A DNA stretch of 64,000 nucleotides from the NCBI RefSeq assembly GCF_014202575.1, contig NZ_JACHHB010000006.1:124001-188000 (forward strand), written 5' to 3'. The position numbers and the translations under genes are program-made. The notes beneath the pieces were generated by a model, which saw only the letters and a list, made by a program, of their open reading frames with translations, was not told the DNA's origin and did no database searches. Below, piece by piece: positions 21,065 to 30,276 of the stretch. How positions within the stretch are numbered: the stretch's first letter is position 1; each line of letters begins with the position of its first letter. Source of the DNA: Texcoconibacillus texcoconensis. GTDB taxonomy: Bacteria > Bacillota > Bacilli > Bacillales > Salisediminibacteriaceae.

Positions 21065-21139
21065 GTTATGTTTCTTATTTTTTGGTTTGGCTATTCAATG
21101 GAGATGATGTTAAAAAAGAAACGAGTGAGGAGGATCATG

Positions 21140-22564
21140 ATGGAACGAAAAGCGAAAAAACTTTCTGTGAAACCGTACAAATGGACGGTGGCCCTAACGG
21201 CACTTCTGATTCTCGCTTCAGGTTGTGGAGAAGAAGAACAATCGGAAGGCGCTCAGTCAGAGGAGAATCAAGAAGAGAGTGAATATGAAGAACCTGAGGT
21301 TGAGGAAAGAGAAGGGATTGATCGCTCAGAAGACGTCTCCCTCTTTGTGGAAAAACTTCCACACGTTTATCACCCTCAGTCTGCTTCATCGATTATGATG
21401 AATATCGATGAAGAATTAGAAAAAGAATTACAGTCTGGTGATTATCGTGTCGACATTCCTCGTCCAAATGAATGGTTTGACCAAGTTGATGTTTCTGTTG
21501 AAAAGGCGATACAAGACGAGGAAAGCGGAGAAATATTTGTTGATGCGCTCTTGTCGTACCCTGAAATTTCAAAAGCTGACATTGAGCACTTAGAAGATGA
21601 AGTCATCACGAACATTAAAAGTTCGGCAAATGAAGGAAAAGTCTCGTTTGAAGATGTATTTTTTGAAACGTTAGACGCCGAGGAATTTGAGCAAAAAGAA
21701 ACTAAAAAAGAGCTAGTTCTAGAAGAAATTGACGATGATGAAGATTCGTTCCGATTTAAGTCGATCGAACAGCCTGGATCATTTTTTTCATCTGTTGCCG
21801 ATTTATATGAACAAACGGTTGCTGAGCAAATAGATGAAGTGACTGTAGAAGCAGATGAGGAAAATATGGTTGATCAGGATACAACCGTTCAAGTGAATTA
21901 TCAGGGTGAAATGGTGGAAACGGCAGATTTACAAGCACCATATTTAGCTGAAAACGTGGAGATTACTTTAGCAGATGGAAGTGAAGTTCCTGCGGGCACT
22001 TTGTGGGATGGTGTGAAAAACGAACAAGGTGCGACCATTGTTGCGTTAGGTTTTTCACCTGAAGATTTCTTCCACCGTCTCAAATTTAGTGATGAAAGTG
22101 AACAAGGCCAACGTGCCGTTTATTTACAGCGTCCCTATGCAGTTGCTACAGAAGATACGGTCGTTGGATATATGAATACTGAAACGAACGATTTTACAGT
22201 GGCAAATATCGTAAATGGTTCGATAGAAGGTATTAGTGACTTGTACTGGTCACCTACGGAAGATTATGTCGCTTATTCTTGGATCGCAAGTGGGGTCGGA
22301 TCTGCTCATTTTGATGTATACGATATTGGATCTGAAGAAGTAATTTCACTAACTGAGTTAAGAGATCTAGGTGTTGAGCATATGTACGAATTTTCTAACC
22401 CGAGCTGGTCAGAAGATGGGGAAACTCTTTACGTTGATGTTGTGGAAAAGGAAGGACCAGAAGACGTAATAGAAGTTGAGGATATGCAAACGTGGCAATT
22501 AGATGTCGCAAAGAGAGAATTAACAGAAGTCGAAAAACGAGAAGCGGGACTGGCAAATAGCTAG
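21140..22564 (+). CDS. Uncharacterised lipoprotein with acidic linker
   Basis: The function is not recognised. The 474-residue precursor has a signal peptide ending in the lipobox LASGC, then about 45 residues dominated by Glu (an acidic stalk), a mixed central domain, and a C-terminal part with YWSPTEDYVAYSW and PSWSEDGETLYVDV. These last motifs look like TolB/WD40-like propeller strands and suggest an incomplete beta-propeller. An open frame runs upstream through the repeats to 20855, but GAGGAGG at 21127-21133 sets the start at 21137 or 21140. Its stop codon lies inside a hairpin shared with the convergent DUF192 gene. Confidence 0.75.
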   Translation: MERKAKKLSVKPYKWTVALTALLILASGCGEEEQSEGAQSEENQEESEYEEPEVEEREGIDRSEDVSLFVEKLPHVYHPQSASSIMMNIDEELEKELQSGDYRVDIPRPNEWFDQVDVSVEKAIQDEESGEIFVDALLSYPEISKADIEHLEDEVITNIKSSANEGKVSFEDVFFETLDAEEFEQKETKKELVLEEIDDDEDSFRFKSIEQPGSFFSSVADLYEQTVAEQIDEVTVEADEENMVDQDTTVQVNYQGEMVETADLQAPYLAENVEITLADGSEVPAGTLWDGVKNEQGATIVALGFSPEDFFHRLKFSDESEQGQRAVYLQRPYAVATEDTVVGYMNTETNDFTVANIVNGSIEGISDLYWSPTEDYVAYSWIASGVGSAHFDVYDIGSEEVISLTELRDLGVEHMYEFSNPSWSEDGETLYVDVVEKEGPEDVIEVEDMQTWQLDVAKRELTEVEKREAGLANS

Positions 22565-22572
22565 TCCCGCTT
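22542..22572. terminator. Bidirectional hairpin over two converging stop codons
   Basis: AAGCGGGACT and AGTCCCGCTT form a perfect 10-base stem. The hairpin contains the last codons and stop of the lipoprotein gene and of the DUF192 gene, which overlap by four bases. The T-run after it on the plus strand is short (TTTAAAT). Confidence 0.7.
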
Positions 22573-22917
22573 TAAATCGTTAAAAGAAATTTTCCAACCG
22601 GCGCGAATATCATATTTGGCAATTGTTCCAACAGGAAGTTCTAAACAAGCGTGCGCTCCTCTAATTCTTGAAGTGACTCGCCAAGGTTTTAAACTTTCTA
22701 CCGTTTTTATAACAGTATTTTCTCGGTCTAAAAAAACGACATCAATTGGAAAGTGCATAAAAAACATATGGATGCTATTACAAGGGGATAGAAGCAGACC
22801 TTCGTGTTGAATGGGTTCTTTTTTAAGCATAAGACCACGAAATCTTTTTACAAATGTATCGGCCACTTGAACTTGAATGGAAGTTTTAACGCTGATTTCA
22901 CTTTTCTCAATTACCAA
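22561..22917 (-). CDS. DUF192 family protein
   Basis: The 118-residue protein has the DUF192 pattern: RFRGLMLKK near residue 25, MHFPIDVVFLD in the middle, and ACLELPVGTI near residue 92. The family's role is unknown, but its genes are often next to Tad pilus genes, as here. The only usable start is TTG 22917, behind GGAAGGG. No signal peptide is visible, although many homologues have one. Confidence 0.85.
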   Translation of the reverse strand: MVIEKSEISVKTSIQVQVADTFVKRFRGLMLKKEPIQHEGLLLSPCNSIHMFFMHFPIDVVFLDRENTVIKTVESLKPWRVTSRIRGAHACLELPVGTIAKYDIRAGWKISFNDLKRD

Positions 22918-23180
22918 TTGATATACATCCCTTCCTTTTTACCCAGTAACCCCCTATAGTATCTATTTCACTATGGTGGTATTATTCATTTACTGACCTA
23001 ATTTAACGTAAATAAATGGATGAAATGATCCGAGGTGAAATGGAAATGATAAGAATGCGTTCTTTCCATTGTGCTTCTTTGAGTAATGACCATCCAATTC
23101 ATACAAATCCATGTTAATGAAAGAATAAAGGATAAGATCATTTGACGGTCGGAAGACTGAACAATAAAGGGGGATTACAA

Positions 23181-23354
23181 ATGATGAATTTACTTTGGAA
23201 CCTTGTTCGTCGTGAAGAAGGACAAGGGATGACGGAATACGGGTTAATTCTAGCCTTAATTGCAGTAGGGGCTGTTGTCGCTCTTGGGCTTTTAGGGGAT
23301 CAAATAGCAGCGCTTTTCGAAAATATCACGCAACAGTTTAATACAACTCCATAA
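23181..23354 (+). CDS. flp: Flp family type IVb pilin
   Basis: This is the structural subunit of the Tad pilus. The 57-residue prepilin has a short basic leader, EEGQG followed by MTEYGLILALIAVGAVVALG (cleavage after Gly, then Glu at +3 or +4 and the hydrophobic polymerisation helix), and a short tail. The ATG at 23181 follows AAAGGGGG; upstream codons in the same frame are leader sequence. It is the first gene of the pilus locus, followed by a partial terminator. The 260 bases upstream show no confident promoter. Confidence 0.93.
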   Translation: MMNLLWNLVRREEGQGMTEYGLILALIAVGAVVALGLLGDQIAALFENITQQFNTTP

Positions 23355-23380
23355 TGTTTAAATCCAGATAAATGGTATGT

Positions 23381-23423
23381 AAGCTCCTCTTTTCGTGATC
23401 AATCATGAAAAGGGGAGCTTTTT
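23381..23423 (+). terminator. Attenuating terminator between pilin and prepilin peptidase genes
   Basis: AAGCTCCTCTTTTC and GAAAAGGGGAGCTT pair over 14 positions with one G-T wobble and run into TTTTT. It lies 27 bases after the pilin stop and ends 17 bases before tadV. Partial termination here would give many pilin messages per copy of the assembly machinery. Confidence 0.85.
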
Positions 23424-23440
23424 ATCAAGGAGGAAAATTA

Positions 23441-23941
23441 ATGCTCGATGTTGTCTTGATAATCTTATTAGTGACAAGTGTTTTCACCGATCTCATGTAC
23501 CGAAAAATTTTTAACTTCATCACTTTTCCCACGACCCTATTTGGTTTTACATATCATATTTGGGAAAGTGGGGTGGACGGGCTGTTATTTAGTGGGTTCG
23601 GATTTATCGTTGGTTTAATCGTTCTTTTCGTTCCTTTTTTTCTAGGAGGAATAGGTGCAGGAGATGTGAAGCTGTTGGCAGCGATCGGTACATTAAAAGG
23701 GGCAAGTTTTGTTTTTTATGCTTTTATTTATACATGTATAGCTGGTGGAATGATTGCGATGATTTATTTACTTAAATCAACGCGAATAAAACAAGTCATT
23801 GCGCGCATGATTTCTGTACTTACGTTAAAAACTGAAAGTAGTATCAAGAAAAATGCTGAGCAATATAAACAGCAAACCTTTCCATATGGGGTTGCGATAT
23901 TTATAGGCACCCTCTGTTCTTATTGGTTAGGAGGGGGATAA
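23441..23941 (+). CDS. tadV: Prepilin peptidase TadV/CpaA
   Basis: This aspartic membrane peptidase removes the leader of the Flp pilin and pseudopilins. The 166 residues hold about five to six membrane segments and both catalytic aspartates: one in FTDLMYRKI (near residue 16) and one in GAGDVKLLAAIG (near residue 77). AAGGAGG precedes the ATG at 23441. The stop codon abuts the tadE ATG, so the two are translationally coupled. Confidence 0.93.
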   Translation: MLDVVLIILLVTSVFTDLMYRKIFNFITFPTTLFGFTYHIWESGVDGLLFSGFGFIVGLIVLFVPFFLGGIGAGDVKLLAAIGTLKGASFVFYAFIYTCIAGGMIAMIYLLKSTRIKQVIARMISVLTLKTESSIKKNAEQYKQQTFPYGVAIFIGTLCSYWLGGG

Positions 23942-24331
23942 ATGGACTTATTGAAGTCGAAAAAAGGACAAGGGACAGTTGAACTTGCGATTACCTTAGT
24001 TCTGCTATTCGTTATATTATTTGCGATCGTTGATTTTGGTCGGATTTTTCATGCCAATTTGGTATTAAATCATATAGGTCGAGAAGCCGCTCGTGAGGTA
24101 AGTATAGGTTCTGCGGATAGCCATGTAGCATCAGTCATTCAAAATCAATCAACAGGGATTGATTCTGGCAGAATCAACATCGTTATTACCCCTAATCAAA
24201 CGCAAAGAAGCAGAGGATCGTACGCAACGATCCAGTTATCATACCCTGTTAATACCATTACACCGGTCTTGTCCAACTTCTTACCAAATCCACTTATCGT
24301 CAGAAATCAAACCGTAACAAGGATTGAGTGA
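23942..24331 (+). CDS. tadE: TadE-like pseudopilin
   Basis: TadE-type minor pilins take part in Tad pilus assembly. The 129-residue protein starts with KKGQGTVELAITLVLLFVIL, a prepilin-like leader with Gly before the cleavage site and Glu in the hydrophobic helix, and continues with the TadE pattern DFGRIFHANLVLNHIGREAA. It begins right after the tadV stop and ends overlapping the start region of the next gene. Confidence 0.92.
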   Translation: MDLLKSKKGQGTVELAITLVLLFVILFAIVDFGRIFHANLVLNHIGREAAREVSIGSADSHVASVIQNQSTGIDSGRINIVITPNQTQRSRGSYATIQLSYPVNTITPVLSNFLPNPLIVRNQTVTRIE

Positions 24332-24333
24332 AC

Positions 24334-25245
24334 ATGAAAAAATTCATAAAAAATGAAAAGGGATCAGTCGTTGTTTTAGTTGCACTTTATATGACGGTCA
24401 TGATGGGATTATTAGCATTAGTGATTGATGGAGGATCCCTTTATTTAGAGCGATCTAAATTACAAAAAGGTGTTGACCTTGCTGTGTTAGCAGGCATGCA
24501 AAACCTTCCTGAAAATCCGAGCCGGGCAATGGAAGCGGCTGAAGATGTTGCATATTCAAATGAATTAGCTGATAGAGAAGTATCGATTCAATTACAAGAT
24601 GATGGAACCTCGTTATATGCGGAAGCAAACCGTAATGTTTCATTTACATTTGCAAAAGTTTTAGGCTTTTCCGATCAAGACGTGTCCGCGACAGCGAAAG
24701 CTCAAGTTGGTTCCCTCTCTTCTGTACAAGGAGCGATACCTCTGGGGGCCTACGGCGAGAAAACGTTTTCCTTTGGGGATCAAATAGAAATGAAGGTTGG
24801 CCCGAGTAGTAGCGACACAAGTTTTTTAGGGGCATTGCGATTGTCGAATGATTATGAAGGTGATTTAAAACGGGGGCATCAAGGTACGTTATCCGTAGGG
24901 GATGTAGTCAGTCCAGAACCTGGAAACATGGCAAGGCCAACACAGAGGGCGATTGAAACGAGGATGAACAATTGCCCTTATCATCAACAAGGGAAACAAC
25001 CGACACACCTTGATCATCCTGATAACTGTCCTTTAGTGGTCATTGTACCGATTTATCGAGAAGTCACCCCAGGAAATTTTGATCGTCTTGAAATCGTTGG
25101 TTTCGGTTCATTTTTTATTGACAGTGTCGGAAGAGTCAATGAAGGAGCACCGATTACAGGAAGATTTATTCGTTATGCATTTTCAGGTGAGTTTTCACCA
25201 GTGATCAATCAGTATGGTGCGTACGCTTATAAATTAGTTGAATAA
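24334..25245 (+). CDS. TadG-like pilus assembly protein
   Basis: The 303-residue protein carries an N-terminal TadG-type segment (NEKGSVVVLVALYMTVMMG) followed by the pattern LVIDGGSLYLERSKLQKGVDLAVLAG, typical of Tad-like Flp assembly proteins. The rest is an extracellular beta-rich domain without a von Willebrand MIDAS motif. A four-Cys stretch (NNCPYH near 214, DNCPLV near 232) may form a disulfide. ATG 24334 and an overlapping GTG 24328 compete as starts; the ATG has the better spacing to AAGGA. Confidence 0.85.
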   Translation: MKKFIKNEKGSVVVLVALYMTVMMGLLALVIDGGSLYLERSKLQKGVDLAVLAGMQNLPENPSRAMEAAEDVAYSNELADREVSIQLQDDGTSLYAEANRNVSFTFAKVLGFSDQDVSATAKAQVGSLSSVQGAIPLGAYGEKTFSFGDQIEMKVGPSSSDTSFLGALRLSNDYEGDLKRGHQGTLSVGDVVSPEPGNMARPTQRAIETRMNNCPYHQQGKQPTHLDHPDNCPLVVIVPIYREVTPGNFDRLEIVGFGSFFIDSVGRVNEGAPITGRFIRYAFSGEFSPVINQYGAYAYKLVE

Positions 25246-25268
25246 TCGTTAACAAAGGAAGGGCAGCT

Positions 25269-25802
25269 ATGACGAATAAACGAGTGTGGCTAATTGCAAG
25301 TATATTCGGATTAATAACGGCTGGCATATTGATGATCATTTTCGTAGATACCAATCAACAAGACTCAGAAATCGTTGAGGAAGAGTTCGTTGTTGAAGAA
25401 GAGCTAACTGAAGAGGAAGAAGATTTGACAGCATTACCGATTGCTGACGGATATCGTGCCATATCGATTGCGGTATCAGGAACAGAAGGTGTCTCAGGAT
25501 TTATTCGTTCAGGTGATTATGTGGATGTTGTTTCACTCCTTCCTTCATTAGAGGAGGAGGTTCCAGCCTCGCAGTTGTTGTTACAAAACATTTACGTTTT
25601 ATCAGTTGGTGGGCCAAGTAATCGTGGTGTTGAAGAAGATTATGTTCCATATGAGACCGTGACACTAGAAGTGACACCAGAACAAGGAGCTACGCTGGCA
25701 TTAGCTGCTGAGAATGCGTCGATCGTGCTGATGTTAAGAGGAGAAGGTGATGGAGAAACCGTCAGACAAAGACAAATCACCATCGAGCAGCTTGTTGATT
25801 AA
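25269..25802 (+). CDS. cpaB: CpaB/RcpC-like Flp pilus assembly protein
   Basis: One N-terminal membrane segment (residues 6-25) is followed by an acidic stretch of Glu and then a domain with YRAISIAVSGTEGVSGFIRSG and GDYVDVV, the RcpC/CpaB pattern (SAF plus RcpC). At 177 residues it is shorter than CpaB of Gram-negatives (about 250-300). There CpaB works near the secretin, which this organism lacks, so its role must be different or limited to the membrane and wall. Confidence 0.85.
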   Translation: MTNKRVWLIASIFGLITAGILMIIFVDTNQQDSEIVEEEFVVEEELTEEEEDLTALPIADGYRAISIAVSGTEGVSGFIRSGDYVDVVSLLPSLEEEVPASQLLLQNIYVLSVGGPSNRGVEEDYVPYETVTLEVTPEQGATLALAAENASIVLMLRGEGDGETVRQRQITIEQLVD

Positions 25803-25817
25803 AGGAGAGTCATCAAT

Positions 25818-26993
25818 ATGAAAGTGAAATGGCATGTTTTATCGGAAAAGGAAAGTGAGATCGAGCCGGTTAAAGTGCAAGTTCGTAAAACAGGACGATC
25901 TGTTAAATATTTTTCTACCGAAAAGAATTTTAAACGACAAATTCACGCAGATGAAGCAGCGGTCATCTTTTTGCATGAAGGTTTTTCTTATGATGTATAT
26001 GACTTATGTGGAGAATTGTCTTATAAATACCCTCTGACAGCCATTGTACTGATTACAGATGACATCGATTATCGAAAGGCCATGTATGTCGGAGCTGTTG
26101 ATACGATTTCGCTTCCTTTGCAAGACGAAGATATCAGGCAAGCTATGGATAAAGCGACAAGTGTGCTCGAATATAAAATGGAAAATTTACCTGAAGAAGA
26201 AAAGGAAGAAAAAGAAGGAAAGATTGTGACCGTATGTAGTACGAAGGGAGGTGTTGGTAAAACGACGATTAGCGTGAACCTCGCTGTCTCGTTAGCGAAA
26301 GAAGAAAAAAGTGTTGCGATTGTAGACTTGGATCTTCAATTTGGTGATGTGTCGATCTCGTTAGATGTTCAGCCGAAAAAAACGATTTACGACTGGATTA
26401 AGGAAGTTTATGAAACGGAAAGACAAGAGGTTTTAAGTTATATGACGAAGCATTCAAGTGGTGTTGAAGTCATGCCTGCCCCTACGCTCCCGGAATTTGC
26501 AGATATTGTAACAGGGGAGATCGTCAGCCATTTATTAGAACGGTTACAAAAAGAATACGATTTTATCATTATCGATACACCTCCTGCTTTAATCGAAACA
26601 ACGCTCGTTGCTTTAGAACAATCAGATGAAATATTTTTGATCACTTCGATGGATTTGCCGACGATTAAGAATGGGAAACTTGCGATCGATACGCTTGATC
26701 TGCTCGGTTTAAAGGGGAGAATTAAAGTCGTCCTTAACCGCGATGCGGAAATGGAAGGGATGAATAGAGGCACGGTTGAGAATATTTTAGGTATGAGTAT
26801 ATATTCAAGAATTCCAAGTGATTATAAAGTTGTTGTTTCTTCATTAAATCAAGGGAATCCATTCGTCATCGCACATCCGAGGTCGTCACTTTCAAAATCG
26901 ATAGAAGAATTATCTAATAAACTGACGGATAAAGACGATGAAAAAGAAAACAAAAAGGGGTTATTCAAGCGACTATTTAAAAAGAGTAAATAA
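25818..26993 (+). CDS. tadZ: TadZ/CpaE-like pilus localisation ATPase
   Basis: The 391 residues begin with a receiver-like domain (about 1-125) that lacks a clear phosphorylation Asp. A MinD/ParA-type ATPase follows with deviant Walker [12 protein letters not shown] (near residue 142), DLDLQFGDV (switch I) and IIIDTPPAL (Walker B). Family members place the pilus machine at a cell position. The C-terminal tail is rich in Lys and Glu. It is next to tadA, as in most tad operons. Confidence 0.92.
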   Translation: MKVKWHVLSEKESEIEPVKVQVRKTGRSVKYFSTEKNFKRQIHADEAAVIFLHEGFSYDVYDLCGELSYKYPLTAIVLITDDIDYRKAMYVGAVDTISLPLQDEDIRQAMDKATSVLEYKMENLPEEEKEEKEGKIVTVCSTKGGVGKTTISVNLAVSLAKEEKSVAIVDLDLQFGDVSISLDVQPKKTIYDWIKEVYETERQEVLSYMTKHSSGVEVMPAPTLPEFADIVTGEIVSHLLERLQKEYDFIIIDTPPALIETTLVALEQSDEIFLITSMDLPTIKNGKLAIDTLDLLGLKGRIKVVLNRDAEMEGMNRGTVENILGMSIYSRIPSDYKVVVSSLNQGNPFVIAHPRSSLSKSIEELSNKLTDKDDEKENKKGLFKRLFKKSK

Positions 26994-27010
26994 GGAATGG
27001 GAGGGTTGAT

Positions 27011-28363
27011 ATGTCACTTTTAAAACGTTTAAATGAAAAATCACTCACAACTGAAAATAATAAAGTTGACGCTAATAAAGCGACACCCGTTCATCAAAAA
27101 TCCAATCGTCAAGAGCCTAGCATTTATGAAAAATTGCATCAATATGTTATGGAAGAGCTAAATGAAAATAGTGAAATTACAGATGATCAATTAGAAGAAG
27201 CGATACCGTCGATTGCAGAGGGATTTTTTGAGACAGAAGGGGAACGCTTAACGTTCGAAGCAAAGCAACAACTTGTCGACAGAGTGATTGATGAATTAAC
27301 GGGTTATGGGCCAATTACGACATTGTTAAAAGATAAGGATGTAAGTGAAATCATGGTTAATGGTCCGAAGCAAATTTACGTTGAGAAAAAAGGGCAAATT
27401 GTCCAAAGTCCGATGCAATTTCGAGATGACGACCATGTGCTTCAAGTGATTGAAAAGATTGTCTCCCCTCTCGGTAGAAGGATTGATGAAAGTAGCCCAA
27501 TGGTTGATGCGCGTCTTGAGGATGGAAGTCGTGTCAATGCCATTATCCCTCCGCTTTCCCTTGTTGGTCCAAGTATTACGATTCGAAAGTTTCCGGAAAG
27601 TCGTTTGAATATTGATGATTTAATTCGCTTTGGAACGCTCAGTGAACAAATGGCTAAATTTTTAGATGGATGTGTGAAAGCTCGTTTAAATGTTTTTATT
27701 AGTGGTGGTACAGGTTCTGGGAAAACGACGTTGTTAAATGTCTTGTCTAATTTCATTCAATTAGACGAACGAATTGTAACGATCGAAGATGCTGCAGAAC
27801 TTCAATTAGGACAAGATCATGTCGTTTCCTTAGAGACACGCCCTCCAAACATTGAAGGGAAAGGCGAGGTGACAATTCGTGATCTCGTCAAAAACTCACT
27901 ACGGATGAGACCGGATAGAGTAATCATTGGTGAGGTGCGAAGTGCCGAGGCATTAGATATGCTCCAAGCGATGAATACCGGACACGATGGCTCACTAGCT
28001 ACAGGGCATGCCAATACACCACGCGATATGATTGCAAGGTTAGAAACGATGGTCTTAATGGCGGGGATTGATTTGCCGCTTCGTGCGATTCGTGATCAAA
28101 TTGCAGGTGCCGTTGATTTAATTATTCAACAATCGAGATTAAAAGACGGGAGCCGAAAAATCACCCACGTAACAGAAGTTATTGGTATGGAAGGCGATAC
28201 GATTGTTCTTCAAGATATCTTTGTTTTTAAACAAACAAGCATGGGGGCAGATGGGAAAATACAAGGGGAGTTTGTCTCGACAGGGATACGGCCGTATTGT
28301 GCAGAGAAACTAGAACGTTATGGCATTCACTTGCCTTCAGAATGGTTTGAAGGGGAGGGATAA
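27011..28363 (+). CDS. tadA: Tad pilus assembly ATPase TadA/CpaF
   Basis: TadA is the hexameric ATPase that drives pilin polymerisation and perhaps retraction. The 450-residue protein has the family N-domain ([15 protein letters not shown]), the Walker A motif [10 protein letters not shown] near residue 233, an Asp box, and the Walker B/His region [24 protein letters not shown]. Its start follows GGGAGG; tadB begins four bases after its stop. Confidence 0.96.
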   Translation: MSLLKRLNEKSLTTENNKVDANKATPVHQKSNRQEPSIYEKLHQYVMEELNENSEITDDQLEEAIPSIAEGFFETEGERLTFEAKQQLVDRVIDELTGYGPITTLLKDKDVSEIMVNGPKQIYVEKKGQIVQSPMQFRDDDHVLQVIEKIVSPLGRRIDESSPMVDARLEDGSRVNAIIPPLSLVGPSITIRKFPESRLNIDDLIRFGTLSEQMAKFLDGCVKARLNVFISGGTGSGKTTLLNVLSNFIQLDERIVTIEDAAELQLGQDHVVSLETRPPNIEGKGEVTIRDLVKNSLRMRPDRVIIGEVRSAEALDMLQAMNTGHDGSLATGHANTPRDMIARLETMVLMAGIDLPLRAIRDQIAGAVDLIIQQSRLKDGSRKITHVTEVIGMEGDTIVLQDIFVFKQTSMGADGKIQGEFVSTGIRPYCAEKLERYGIHLPSEWFEGEG

Positions 28364-28366
28364 ACG

Positions 28367-29326
28367 ATGTTTGTTATTTTAGCTCTCATATTTACGCTCA
28401 TTTTTGGGTTCATTGGCTCATTTATCGTAAAAAGAAAAAAGCGATATGAGAAAAGAATTGAAAAATATTTGACAAAACAAGATCGTAATCAAGGTTCAAG
28501 TGAAGATGAGGAAGAAGGCAAAGAGGCAAAAAAACCTCTAGAGCAATTGATTATACGTTTAGGGCGTGTTTTTGCAGGCAAGAAAATTGCGAATAAGTGG
28601 AAGGAAAAGCTAGCACAAGCGAATATGGACATCAAAGCTGAACATTTTATAGCTAAGAGAATGATTTATGCATTATTTGCTGGGCTGTTTGCTTTTGCTA
28701 TAAATATGACGGCTATGATGATCTTTTTTGCTTTAATCGGTTATCTTTTGCCTGTCATACAAGTGAATCGCAAAATCAAAAAGCGGTTATCGATTTCTGA
28801 AACACAACTCCCTCAAGCGCTCGGCACGATGTCTTCGGCGATGAAATCTGGATTTAGTTTTTTGCAAGCGATGCAATTAGTCGGTAGAGAAATGGATGAC
28901 CCAATAGGGACGGAATTTAATCGCGTGATTCGCCAAATAAACTTAGGTACGTCTATGGAAGATGCCTTTGGGCAATTGTTAGATAGACTCCCAAATCAAG
29001 ATATGGAATTGATGGTGAACGCAGTCCTCGTTCAAAGGACGACGGGAGGCAATTTGACCGAGATTTTAGAAATGATGCAAGAAACGATTCGGGAACGTGT
29101 TCGCTTTCGTGAGGAATTAAAATCCTTGACGGCTCAAGGAAGGATGTCGGCGATTATTATTTCAATGTTACCGGTAGCGATTGGGCTATTTTTAGCTTTT
29201 ATCGACCCTGAATACTTTACACCGCTGCTTAACCACCCAGTCGGTTGGGCGATGATTGGCTTTGGTATCATTTCAGGTCTTTTCGGTTGGTTCGTCATTC
29301 AAAAGATTGTCACGATTGAGGTGTGA
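28367..29326 (+). CDS. tadB: Tad pilus platform protein TadB
   Basis: TadB is a type II secretion F-domain membrane protein forming the base of the pilus. The 319 residues have an N-terminal anchor, a membrane pair near 98-130, the T2SSF domain (ALGTMSSAMKSGFSFLQAM, LVQRTTGGNLTEILEMM) and a C-terminal membrane pair. GGGGAGGG lies before the ATG. tadC follows after four bases. Confidence 0.95.
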   Translation: MFVILALIFTLIFGFIGSFIVKRKKRYEKRIEKYLTKQDRNQGSSEDEEEGKEAKKPLEQLIIRLGRVFAGKKIANKWKEKLAQANMDIKAEHFIAKRMIYALFAGLFAFAINMTAMMIFFALIGYLLPVIQVNRKIKKRLSISETQLPQALGTMSSAMKSGFSFLQAMQLVGREMDDPIGTEFNRVIRQINLGTSMEDAFGQLLDRLPNQDMELMVNAVLVQRTTGGNLTEILEMMQETIRERVRFREELKSLTAQGRMSAIIISMLPVAIGLFLAFIDPEYFTPLLNHPVGWAMIGFGIISGLFGWFVIQKIVTIEV

Positions 29327-29330
29327 AAAA

Positions 29331-30248
29331 ATGTTATACCTCCTGCTATTTCTTTCAGCGAGTACTTTTATTACTTTACTTACTTATTTATTCCTCTCAT
29401 CAGTATTTAAAAGGCGATTACAAATAGAAAAGAGAATCAATGTTCTTGTTGAAGCGACAGAACAAAGAGAAGCGATAAAAAAACAAAAAGAAAGAGACAA
29501 AAACGTCCTCTTAGACCAACTTACGAAACGTTGGAAAGCATTTGTGCAAAAAAATATGCCCAAAGAGAAACAAGCAGAATTAGAGAAGAAATTAGTGAGC
29601 GCTGGTCGGCCATTTAACATGCGTCCTGTAAATTTCATGACATTGCAAGTCATGCTTGGGGCAGGGCTTTTCATCGTTCTTATGACGAATATTTCAAGTT
29701 CAGAAAATCCATTACAAGTATTATTTTTTGCTGTTTTGTTAGGGATAGCGGGAATATATTTGCCACATTATTATTTACAAGTAAAAACAACACAGCGAAA
29801 TGCTGCGATTGAAAAAATGATGCCTGATTTTTTTGATATGTTAAATCTGTCTGTAGAAGCAGGACTCGGTCTTGATGCAGCATTAAAGAAAGTCGCTACA
29901 CAAGTGAAAGGGCCTCTTTCTGATGAATTTATACAGTTATTAGATGAAATGAAGTTCGGTAAAAGCAAGAGACAAGCATTTTTAGATTTGCGAGACAGAG
30001 TGCCGATCGAATCGTTTCAAGCGCTAATCAATGCGATCATACAAGCAGATCAGATGGGGATTAGCATGACGAAAGTATTACGGGCGCAAACTGCGCGAAT
30101 CCGTGAATCGATGAGACAAAAATCGAAAGAAAAAGCAATGAAAGCGCCAGTAAAAATGTTGGTGCCGATGGTGTTATTTATTTTCCCGACGCTGTTCATC
30201 GTTTTGTTAGGACCGATTATCATTCAATTAATGACAGATATTTTGTAA
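29331..30248 (+). CDS. tadC: Tad pilus platform protein TadC
   Basis: TadC pairs with TadB. The 305-residue protein repeats the architecture: N-terminal anchor, membrane pair, T2SSF domain (DFFDMLNLSVEAGLGLDAAL, INAIIQADQMGISMTKVLR) and terminal hydrophobic hairpin. A longer frame inside tadB is rejected because GAGGTG at the tadB end sets the ATG at 29331. It is the last gene of the locus; no secretin, TadD or regulator follows. Confidence 0.94.
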   Translation: MLYLLLFLSASTFITLLTYLFLSSVFKRRLQIEKRINVLVEATEQREAIKKQKERDKNVLLDQLTKRWKAFVQKNMPKEKQAELEKKLVSAGRPFNMRPVNFMTLQVMLGAGLFIVLMTNISSSENPLQVLFFAVLLGIAGIYLPHYYLQVKTTQRNAAIEKMMPDFFDMLNLSVEAGLGLDAALKKVATQVKGPLSDEFIQLLDEMKFGKSKRQAFLDLRDRVPIESFQALINAIIQADQMGISMTKVLRAQTARIRESMRQKSKEKAMKAPVKMLVPMVLFIFPTLFIVLLGPIIIQLMTDIL

Positions 30249-30276
30249 GTGAGACTTCGATTGTTTGTTTTGTTAA

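Noticed and set aside
20855-21136. N-terminal extension of the lipoprotein ORF
   Set aside because: It consists of dispersed-repeat DNA, has no ribosome binding site and would bury the signal peptide.
23040-23117. Possible 25-codon leader ORF before the pilin gene
   Set aside because: GAGGTG precedes it, but the peptide shows no feature and there is no attenuator logic around it.
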